The notes beneath the pieces are model-generated. The model was not told where the DNA came from. It searched no databases and saw nothing but the letters and a program-made list of their open reading frames with translations. 7,761 bases of DNA, taken from NCBI GenBank assembly GCA_005786815.1, contig SYDB01000206.1:1-7761 (forward strand), written 5' to 3'. This stretch comes from Burkholderiales bacterium. GTDB lineage: Bacteria; Pseudomonadota; Gammaproteobacteria; Burkholderiales; Burkholderiaceae_C. The position numbers and the translations under genes were made by a program. Shown piece after piece: positions 1 to 5,531 of the stretch; position 1 is the first letter of the stretch, and each line of letters begins with the position of its first letter.

Positions 1-1
1 C

Positions 2-757
2 ACACCCGCCGCAAGTTTTGGCGATGCGGAGACTATGCGACGCATGGCGCGGGTCAGCAACGAATACGGCGCACAACTCGCGCGTGACTACCCAAAACAG
101 TTTGGTTTCTTTGCCACCTTGCCCATGCTCGATGTGGATGGTGCTTTGAAAGAAATTGCCTACAGCTGCGATGTTCTTAAGGCCCAAGGCATTGCCATGC
201 TGACCAGCTATGACGGCAAGTGGCTTGGCGACGCGTCGTTCGCGCCGATCATGGACGAGATCAACCGCCGCAAGTTGATCGTCTACACCCATCCGTCCAA
301 TCCGAAGTGCTGCAACGGACTACAAGAAGGCGTGCCAGGATCGACCATCGAATTTGCGACCGACACCACACGCACGATCACCAGCATTTTGTTTAGCGGC
401 ACTGCTACGCGCTGCAAAGACATCAAGTTCATCTTCTCGCATGCGGGAGGGACTATGCCATTCTTGGTAGAACGCCTCACCATGCTGCCCAAGTTGAATG
501 CGAACTTTGGCAAAGTTTTGCCAAGCGATCAGGTCATCCCGACTTTGCGCCGTTTTTATTACGACACCGCCCAGGCCTCTCATCCAGGTGCATTGCTGTC
601 ACTGTTGAACTTGGTCGACATTAGCCAAGTGGTGTTTGGAACCGACTTCCCCTACCGCACCTCACTAGACCACGTCAAAGGCCTCTTGGGCATGGGCTTT
701 AGTTTGGAAGATTTGACAGCGATTGAAAGCCGCAATGCGCGACGTATGCTGGCTTAA
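2..757 (+). CDS. Amidohydrolase_2 family protein, decarboxylase-like (5' partial)
   Basis: This is the C-terminal part of a metal-dependent amidohydrolase of the ACMSD / gamma-resorcylate / 6-methylsalicylate decarboxylase group (TIM-barrel, usually about 320-340 aa). The reading frame is open to the left edge: the 11 codons before the first ATG at 35 have no stop and encode family-like sequence, so that ATG is probably internal and the true start lies outside. Numbering from that ATG, the visible metal/catalytic positions are His86 (YTHP), His136 (FSHAGG) and Asp204 (GTDFPY), the three ligand strands expected in this half. The N-terminal HxH pair is outside the window. Family members non-oxidatively decarboxylate aromatic or related acids in the cytoplasm, and some relatives are hydrolases or hydratases, so the substrate is unknown. 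The stop is 3 bp from the stop of the convergent Bug gene. An aromatic acid substrate is inferred from the nearby intradiol dioxygenase. Confidence 0.85.
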   Translation, partial: TPAASFGDAETMRRMARVSNEYGAQLARDYPKQFGFFATLPMLDVDGALKEIAYSCDVLKAQGIAMLTSYDGKWLGDASFAPIMDEINRRKLIVYTHPSNPKCCNGLQEGVPGSTIEFATDTTRTITSILFSGTATRCKDIKFIFSHAGGTMPFLVERLTMLPKLNANFGKVLPSDQVIPTLRRFYYDTAQASHPGALLSLLNLVDISQVVFGTDFPYRTSLDHVKGLLGMGFSLEDLTAIESRNARRMLA

Positions 758-760
758 AGA

Positions 761-1744
761 TTAATCCGCCTTAGCCCCTGAGCTCTTCACTACAGCAGCC
801 CACTTTGGCACTTCTGCTTTTAAGAAATTACCAAACTCCGTGGTGCTATTGCGTGAGCTAGCCATTCCGAGTTGGGAGAATTTTTCGATGATGTCAGCGG
901 ACTCCATGGCGCGGTTGAGAGCGGCGTTGAGTTTTTCAATCACTGCGGGCGGTATTCCAGCGGGTGCAAAAAAGCCAAACCAGGTGTAGTCGTCGAATTC
1001 TTTGTAGCCAAACTCGGTGATGGACGGCACATCAGGCAACAAAGGCGAACGGGTGGCGCTGGTCACTGCCAATGCTTTCAACTTGCCTGCTTTGATCATG
1101 GGCACTGCTGGCGGCATGGAAGTAGATGCAATTTGCGTATGGCCTGCCACCACCGCATTGATAGCTGCTGCTGGTTGGTAAGGCACATGGACGATATCGA
1201 CCTTTGCAGCAGACTTCAAACGTTCCATGGACAAGTGGGTCGTGGTTCCAATACCAGAAGATGCATAGCTAAACGGTGATTTCTTGGCGGCTTCCACCAA
1301 TTGCGGCAAGGTGTTCACAGCAACGCTGGAATTCACCGTGAAGATATTGGGAGTCTTGGGGCCTAAGGCAACTGGCATGAAATCTTTTATGGCGTCGTAG
1401 CCTGCGTCCGCATACAAAGATGGGTTCACCGCAAACGCAACGCTATGAACCAAGATCGTGTAGCCATCTGGTGCAGATCGTTTGACTTGGGTGGTGGCAA
1501 TATTGCCACCCGCCCCGCCTTTGTTTTCGACGATGAAGTTGCCGCCGGTAATTTCAGACAACTTTTGCGTGAGCGAGCGCGCCACGATGTCCGAGGAAGC
1601 ACCAGGCGCAAAAGCGACCACCAGGGTAACGGGCTTGGCTTTAGGCCAATCGCTTTGGGCCGATGCGTTCACGCTCACGATAGCGGCCAAGGCTGCCATG
1701 GTGAGAGATTTCAATGCGGGGATAAATTGCTTAAATGGTTTCAT
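761..1744 (-). CDS. Bug-family tripartite tricarboxylate transporter substrate-binding protein
   Basis: This is a periplasmic solute-binding protein of the TctC/Bug family, 327 aa, the normal full length. A Sec signal peptide is clear: a Lys-containing N-terminus, a hydrophobic stretch at about residues 13-25, and a likely cleavage after Ala29 (ASA|Q), giving a mature protein with the usual Trp-Pro near its start (W33-P34). Ligand-pocket loops are present: PGASSD at 47-52, NKGGAGGN at 74-81, DGYT at 93-96 and GIGTTTH at 164-170. The usual VPYKG loop reads VPYQP here (187-191), which may alter specificity. Bug proteins bind carboxylated solutes through backbone amides and two waters. The ATG is supported by AGGAGA five bases upstream. 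It lies 34 bp downstream of the interrupted intradiol dioxygenase on the same strand and is probably co-transcribed. No TctA/TctB membrane subunits are seen, so it is an orphan receptor as far as the window shows. The ligand cannot be read from sequence. Confidence 0.93.
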   Translation of the reverse strand: MKPFKQFIPALKSLTMAALAAIVSVNASAQSDWPKAKPVTLVVAFAPGASSDIVARSLTQKLSEITGGNFIVENKGGAGGNIATTQVKRSAPDGYTILVHSVAFAVNPSLYADAGYDAIKDFMPVALGPKTPNIFTVNSSVAVNTLPQLVEAAKKSPFSYASSGIGTTTHLSMERLKSAAKVDIVHVPYQPAAAINAVVAGHTQIASTSMPPAVPMIKAGKLKALAVTSATRSPLLPDVPSITEFGYKEFDDYTWFGFFAPAGIPPAVIEKLNAALNRAMESADIIEKFSQLGMASSRNSTTEFGNFLKAEVPKWAAVVKSSGAKAD

Positions 1745-1749
1745 AGTTG

Positions 1750-1755
1750 TCTCCT
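1750..1755 (-). promoter_or_regulatory. Ribosome binding site of the minus-strand Bug gene
   Basis: Read on the minus strand this is AGGAGA, five bases before the ATG at 1744. It fixes that start and gives the Bug gene its own strong initiation site, so its translation need not depend on the interrupted dioxygenase upstream. Confidence 0.8.
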
Positions 1756-1778
1756 GTTTATAAAGTGTCTTTTTTTAA

Positions 1779-2621
1779 CTAGTTTTGCTTCACCAAACAA
1801 AATTCAAACTGCACCTCGTTAAAGGGCGCTTGTAAGTTGTAACGCTTAGCTACTTCTGCGTTCTGGCAAGGCTTGAAGTCAACAATCAAACCCTCACGCA
1901 CACCAAACACGGTGTCATTGTCTATGTAGGCAGATCCTGCTGAGAACAGTTCGGTCACCAAGCCCACATAGCTAGGCGCGCTGACGATGACGTGGTAGTG
2001 GGCTGGGCGCCAAATGCTGCGCTTCGCTGCCGCCAACATCGCGCCCACAGGACCATCGGTGGGAACGGTGTAGGGGTGCGGGCGAATCGTCAGCAATTCA
2101 AAACTGCCATCAGCCTCGCAATGGATTTTGCAACGCAGGTTATGCGGGTCTTGTGCTGGGTCTTGCGCTGGGTACAACCCGTTATCTGCGTTTTGCCAAA
2201 AATCAAGTTCCGCGTTAGCGACGGGTTTGCCATTTATATCTACAACTCGGCCATGCAGCCAAGTTCTCTCACCCGCTTGGCCATTGGTCAAGTCGACGCC
2301 ATTGGCTTGCAACTGCGAATCGTGGTTATGGAACGGGCCCAAGACGCTGCTAGACGTTCCGCCTACAGGTTGTGACACCACGTCGACCATGGAGGAGATG
2401 CCCAACACATCCTACAGCAAACTAAATTCGTTGCGCTCTTCGGTGGTGATGTCTGCTGCAGCGGTTAGAAAAGTCAAACCTCGCATCCATTCTTCTTTGG
2501 TGAGCTTGGATTCGCCGACGAAAGCGTGCAGGTGCTTGACCAACAAAGCCATCACCTCTCCCATGCGAGGGTCTGAGGCATTGGCAAAGCTACGCATCGC
2601 AGCTTCAGTGACGGTTAGCAT
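1779..2621 (-). pseudogene. Intradiol ring-cleavage dioxygenase (hydroxyquinol/catechol 1,2-type) with internal amber stop
   Basis: Fe(III) dioxygenases of this family split catechols or hydroxyquinol between the two hydroxyls to give muconate or maleylacetate. The ATG at 2621 has AAAGGAAA just upstream. Codons 1-69 encode the N-terminal helical dimerisation domain, ending ...NEFSLL. Codon 70 is TAG (2412-2414), and the same frame then runs on without a frameshift through DVLGISSMVD and the whole catalytic domain to TAG at 1779. With the stop counted, it has 281 codons, a normal family length. All four iron ligands are recognisable: Tyr150 (NGLY), Tyr184 (PHPY, just before TVPTDGPVG), His208 and His210 (RPAHYH). 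Relatives usually have Ser at the stop position, so one TCG-to-TAG change would explain it. A restart at GTG 2408 or ATG 2390 would keep the catalytic domain but lose the dimer domain, and neither has a well-spaced ribosome site. Hydroxyquinol type is favoured by the TVPTDGPVG and WRPAHYH stretches, but catechol type is not excluded. Confidence 0.85.
2148..2171 (-). repeat. 12-bp tandem repeat inside the dioxygenase
   Basis: Two adjacent 12-bp units differ at one base (GTCTTGTGCTGG and GTCTTGCGCTGG on the plus strand) and encode PAQD-PAQD. They lie just after the first iron-ligand tyrosine (NGLY) and before NLR. The repeat is in frame and the two iron tyrosines stay 34 residues apart, close to the spacing I recall for hydroxyquinol dioxygenases, so it does not by itself look disruptive. 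It may be a small slippage duplication or simply a natural loop sequence. Confidence 0.55.
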
Positions 2622-2625
2622 GGGA

Positions 2626-2632
2626 TTTCCTT
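2626..2632 (-). promoter_or_regulatory. Ribosome binding site of the dioxygenase gene
   Basis: The minus-strand sequence AAGGAAA lies four bases before the ATG at 2621, with its AGGA core about six bases away. It supports this ATG as the start of the full-length N-terminal domain, which in turn supports reading the two halves as one gene broken by a stop. Confidence 0.65.
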
Positions 2633-2649
2633 TGTGAACTGGGTCGAAG

Positions 2650-2663
2650 TTTCATCGATAATA
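2650..2663. promoter_or_regulatory. Putative operator, copy 1 (ATCGAT-centred)
   Basis: TTTCATCGATAATA matches the downstream perfect palindrome's central 14 bases at 12 of 14 positions. The hexamer ATCGAT (2654-2659) is the symmetric core. It lies 32 bp upstream of the dioxygenase start, where bound protein would overlap that gene's promoter or the bases just before its ribosome site. The binding protein is unknown and no regulator gene is in the window. Confidence 0.55.
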
Positions 2664-2676
2664 TTCCAAAACCACT

Positions 2677-2694
2677 ATTTTTATCGATAAAAAT
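2677..2694. promoter_or_regulatory. Putative operator, copy 2: perfect 18-bp palindrome
   Basis: ATTTTTATCGATAAAAAT is exactly self-complementary over 18 bp. Its ATCGAT core (2683-2688) is 29 bp centre-to-centre from the core of copy 1, close to three helical turns, so two dimers could sit on nearly the same DNA face. It lies about 30 bp upstream of the SDR start in the divergent gap. A further short dyad, AAATC-G-GATTT, overlaps its right edge at 2691-2701. A dimeric catabolic regulator (GntR, IclR, MarR or TetR type) is likely, but the sequence does not say which. Confidence 0.65.
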
Positions 2695-2724
2695 CGGATT
2701 TCCACTCTTTTTTGAAGCCAGCAC

Positions 2725-3492
2725 ATGCCCTCCACTTTTGCGCCCTCAGATTCACTACAAGGCCGAATCGCCGTTATCACCGGCGGTACTGGCGCCATTG
2801 GTTTGGCCACAGCCAAACGACTCGCCACTTTGGGTGCGCGTTGTGTTTTGCTTTACAACTCAGAATTCGCCGAGTCTGCTGCTGCTAAAGCTGCCGCTCT
2901 TCCTGGTAGTGGTCACCTGTGTTTCAAAGCGCCCATCACGGACAGCGAAGCACTCAAAAGTGTTGCCGCTGAGATTGAAAAACAATGCGGCGTGGTCCAC
3001 ATCTTGGTCAACAGCGCTGGCTACACCAAGGCAGTTCCAGCAGCGGATTTAGAAGCACTCACCGACGACTTGATCGACGATATTTTGAAAGTCAACTTTC
3101 GCGGCGTGATGTCAACAATCCGAGCCTTTATGCCTATGCTCAAAAAATCAGAAGATGGTTTGATCGTCAACATCTCTTCTATTGCAGGCTTCACAGGCAT
3201 AGGTAGTAACTTGGCTTACGTTGCAGCCAAAGCCAGTATTGATGTGGTGGGTGACGCATTGGCAAAGGCCTTTGCCCCGCACGTACGCGTTATCTCGGTT
3301 TCACCGGGTGTCGTCGATTCCACCTTTGTGCCAGGCCGTGGCGCTGATTTCAACGAAAAAGTGGCCAGCACGATTCCACTCAAACGCATCGGCACCGTCG
3401 ACGATGTCGCATCTGTCGTGCAAGCCTGCGCTACCACCATGCGTTATGTCACCGGAACGCGCATCGTGGTCGATGGCGGCAGACATCTTTAA
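2725..3492 (+). CDS. Short-chain dehydrogenase/reductase (classical SDR)
   Basis: This is a 255-aa NAD(P)-dependent oxidoreductase with a Rossmann fold, the standard length for classical SDRs. Motifs appear in order: cofactor loop TGGTGAIG at 19-26 (Ala at the usual middle Gly, a common variant), NSAG at 96-99, Asn124 (KVNFRG), catalytic Ser152 (NISSIAG), Tyr165 and Lys169 (YVAAK), and SPG at 193-195. There is no clear acidic residue at the end of strand 2 (VLLYNSE, 41-47), so NAD versus NADP is undecided. It begins the plus-strand run from the divergent control region; upstream there is only a weak GAAG ribosome site. BKACE starts 20 bp after its stop. That pairing suggests oxidation of a beta-hydroxy acid to the beta-keto acid BKACE consumes, as in known dehydrogenase-BKACE partnerships. 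This is inference; a FabG-like 3-ketoacyl reductase role is the main alternative. Confidence 0.92.
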   Translation: MPSTFAPSDSLQGRIAVITGGTGAIGLATAKRLATLGARCVLLYNSEFAESAAAKAAALPGSGHLCFKAPITDSEALKSVAAEIEKQCGVVHILVNSAGYTKAVPAADLEALTDDLIDDILKVNFRGVMSTIRAFMPMLKKSEDGLIVNISSIAGFTGIGSNLAYVAAKASIDVVGDALAKAFAPHVRVISVSPGVVDSTFVPGRGADFNEKVASTIPLKRIGTVDDVASVVQACATTMRYVTGTRIVVDGGRHL

Positions 3493-3512
3493 TTACACAT
3501 TTATAAAAAGCC

Positions 3513-4397
3513 ATGAGCCAAAAAACTTTTCTCACCTGCGCTGTCACGGGCAATATCACTACTCCAGACCAAACGCCCCACCTACCCATCACCCCGACTC
3601 AAATTGCGGACGAATGTTTGGCAGCGGCAGAAGCTGGTGCAGCGGCTGTACATATCCATGTGCGCGATCCTAAAACTGGCAAACCTTCGATGGAACTGGA
3701 ACACTACCGCGAAGTATTTGACAAAGTGCGGCGCGGCAACCCAGAACTCATCATCAACCTCACCACAGGACCTGGCGGGCGATTTGTTCCAAGCCATGAC
3801 GACCCACGTGTCGCGGCAGCAGGTTCAACACTCGTGGTTCCCGAAAGGCGTGTGGAGCACATCCGCGTTTTAAAACCAGATATCTGTTCGCTTGACTTGA
3901 ACACCATGAATTCAGGTGCCGATGTGGTGATCAACACACCGCGCAATGTACGCATCATGGCGAATGTGATGCGCGAAGCCGGGGTCAAACCTGAGTTAGA
4001 AATATTTGATTCAGGTGATATCCACCTGGCGCGCGACTTGATAGCTGACGGCACATTGCAAGGTCCTGGTTTGTGGACATTTGTAACGGGCGTGAAGTAT
4101 GGTTTTAATTCCTCACCAGAAACCTTGATGTATGCGCGAAGCTTGTTGCCCGCAGGTGCTATTTGGTCTGCGTTTGGCATTGGACGGTTTGAGTTTCAAT
4201 TTGTCGCGCTTGCCATGTGCGCAGGCGGTCATGTGCGCGTGGGTATGGAAGACAACATCTATTTAGAAAAAGGCGTTCTAGCAAAAAGTAACGCCGAGTT
4301 GGTGACCAAGGCCAAGCGCATCATCCATGATTTGGGCGGCGAGTTGGCGACACCAAGTGAGGCGCGTGCCATGCTTAAGTTACCCAGTCGAACATAA
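3513..4397 (+). CDS. Beta-keto acid cleavage enzyme (BKACE, DUF849 / Kce-like)
   Basis: This is a 294-aa TIM-barrel enzyme of the family founded by 3-keto-5-aminohexanoate cleavage enzyme. Members use a divalent metal (zinc in Kce) to condense a beta-keto acid with acetyl-CoA, giving acetoacetate and a new acyl-CoA. Visible landmarks are the metal-binding His47 and His49 in HIHVRDP; Glu246 in VGMEDN as the third ligand, with the adjacent Asp247; Arg242 four residues before it; the TTGPGG loop at 84-89; and the conserved C-terminal ATPSEAR. By alignment from memory, the position of Kce Glu14, which binds the substrate amino group, falls on Ile15 here (VTGNIT). An amino-keto acid substrate is therefore unlikely, and a neutral or dicarboxylic beta-keto acid fits better. 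The ATG at 3513 has almost no Shine-Dalgarno (AAAAAG). It sits 20 bp after the SDR and probably shares its transcript. Confidence 0.92.
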   Translation: MSQKTFLTCAVTGNITTPDQTPHLPITPTQIADECLAAAEAGAAAVHIHVRDPKTGKPSMELEHYREVFDKVRRGNPELIINLTTGPGGRFVPSHDDPRVAAAGSTLVVPERRVEHIRVLKPDICSLDLNTMNSGADVVINTPRNVRIMANVMREAGVKPELEIFDSGDIHLARDLIADGTLQGPGLWTFVTGVKYGFNSSPETLMYARSLLPAGAIWSAFGIGRFEFQFVALAMCAGGHVRVGMEDNIYLEKGVLAKSNAELVTKAKRIIHDLGGELATPSEARAMLKLPSRT

Positions 4398-4457
4398 TTT
4401 TTGTATCAATGAGAGTAGTTTCCATGACCTTATATAAAAAAGACAACGGATAAAAAT

Positions 4458-5438
4458 ATGAAAGCATTACAACTAGCGCAACCAAGTGTTTCACCAGAAG
4501 CCATCCAAGTCCGCGTGGTCTCACAACAAATGCCCACATGTGGTCCAACAGAAGCGGTAGTTCGAGTCCTGATGGCTGCTATCAATCCGTCAGATGTCAA
4601 AGCCAGTTTGGGCCATATGCCGCAAGCTATTTTCCCTCGAACGCCTGGGCGAGACTATGTAGGAATAGTTGAGCAAGGGCCTAAAGAATGGCTCGGCAAA
4701 ACGGTTTTTGGTTCAGGTGGTGATGTGGGTATTACACGTAATGGCAGTCACGCGTCGTATTTGGTGTTGCCTCAACGCGCATTATTGGAAAAGCCTGCGG
4801 CCTTAACGCTAAAACAAGCTGCTTGCATGGGTGTGCCTTACGTAACAGCTTTGGATGGTTTTACCAAAACGGGTTTTCCGCAACCTGGTGAAAAAATTCT
4901 CATTGGTGGTGCCATGGGTAAAGTTGGCTTAGCAGCAACAGCTATTGCAAAGGTTTATGGCGCTCGCGTGATTGGTATCAAACGCAAAGAAACCGCGGCG
5001 CTGCCTGGGCACGCGTGTGATGCGCTATTTAATTTGGAAGACCCCGATTTATCTGCCAAATTGATGGAAGAAACACAGCAACGCGGTTTTCATTTGTTCT
5101 ACAACACAGTTGGCAGTCCTTATCTAGCGATGTCGCTAGATGTGCTGGCTCACAAGGGAAAGCAAATCCTAATTTCTACTTTAGAAAGAGATTGCCCTTT
5201 TGATATTTTCAAATTTTTTAGAAAAGAAATGACTTTTTATGGTGTTGACACCTTAAAGAAAGACACAGTAGCCAGTAACCAATTACTGGCTCAGTTGGAA
5301 ACATACCTAGCCAGTGGCCGTTTGCATCTGTTACAAGAAAACATGCCCAAAATTTACACATTGGATCAAGCGGCTGAGGCTTTCGAACAAACCTTTGTTA
5401 AAGGTGGCATCGGACTTTTGAATATCAGCGCACCTTGA
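4458..5438 (+). CDS. Zinc-independent MDR-superfamily oxidoreductase (quinone oxidoreductase-like)
   Basis: This is a 326-aa medium-chain dehydrogenase/reductase resembling QOR-type and enoyl-reductase-type enzymes. The N-terminal GroES-like part carries INPSD (42-46) and PGRDYVG (63-69). The Rossmann part carries the nucleotide loop GGAMGKVG (150-157) and a basic pair K175-R176 after strand 2, suggesting NADPH. The four cysteines are scattered and there is no structural zinc cluster, so this is not an alcohol dehydrogenase of the zinc type. It would reduce a quinone, enone or enoyl ester, perhaps an unsaturated intermediate from ring cleavage, but the substrate is unknown. It follows BKACE by 60 bp; its ribosome site is weak (GGAT about six bases upstream). 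From here rightwards the coding sequence looks AT-richer than the left of the window. Confidence 0.88.
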   Translation: MKALQLAQPSVSPEAIQVRVVSQQMPTCGPTEAVVRVLMAAINPSDVKASLGHMPQAIFPRTPGRDYVGIVEQGPKEWLGKTVFGSGGDVGITRNGSHASYLVLPQRALLEKPAALTLKQAACMGVPYVTALDGFTKTGFPQPGEKILIGGAMGKVGLAATAIAKVYGARVIGIKRKETAALPGHACDALFNLEDPDLSAKLMEETQQRGFHLFYNTVGSPYLAMSLDVLAHKGKQILISTLERDCPFDIFKFFRKEMTFYGVDTLKKDTVASNQLLAQLETYLASGRLHLLQENMPKIYTLDQAAEAFEQTFVKGGIGLLNISAP

Positions 5439-5453
5439 ATTTTCTTAATTCAA
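5435..5453. repeat. Short inverted repeat overlapping the MDR stop codon
   Basis: TTGAATT and AATTCAA form a perfect 7-bp inverted repeat with a 5-base loop, spanning the TGA of the MDR gene. The stem is almost all A-T and no T-run follows, so it is a poor intrinsic terminator. It could be an operator for an internal promoter ahead of the second Bug gene, or chance in AT-rich DNA. Confidence 0.3.
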
Positions 5454-5520
5454 AATACCAATGTTGCTAAAAGTTACCAAGAACACGTTTGAAGGTTCAT
5501 TATTTTCATCAACCATTATC

Positions 5521-5526
5521 AGGAGA
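5521..5526 (+). promoter_or_regulatory. Ribosome binding site of the plus-strand Bug gene
   Basis: AGGAGA ends five bases before the ATG at 5532. It fixes the start and is much stronger than the sites of the three enzyme genes upstream. The same hexamer with the same spacing precedes the minus-strand Bug gene. Confidence 0.8.
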
Positions 5527-5531
5527 CATTT

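Noticed and set aside
35..757. A complete 240-aa amidohydrolase starting at ATG 35
   Set aside because: The frame stays open to the left edge with family-like residues, and the metal-binding HxH motif of the N-terminal strand is missing, so the gene is cut by the window edge.
1779..2408. A separate 209-aa dioxygenase gene starting at GTG 2408
   Set aside because: The start has no usable ribosome site, the preceding 69 codons are in the same frame and encode exactly the missing N-terminal domain, and the joint length fits the family. One interrupted gene is the better reading.
2128..2637. Long plus-strand open frame opposite the dioxygenase (169 codons)
   Set aside because: Its translation is Ser/Cys/Arg-rich and resembles no family, and it is antisense to a strongly recognisable gene. 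It is a shadow frame.
2650..2694. Sigma-70 promoters within the divergent region
   Set aside because: A TATTAT on the minus strand (2658-2663) is a fair -10, but no acceptable -35 sits at 16-18 bp, and plus-strand candidates are equally poor. Promoters surely exist here but I cannot place them.
3704..4180. 158-codon minus-strand open frame inside the BKACE gene
   Set aside because: It lies wholly antisense to a conserved enzyme gene and shows no domain signature. It is a shadow frame.
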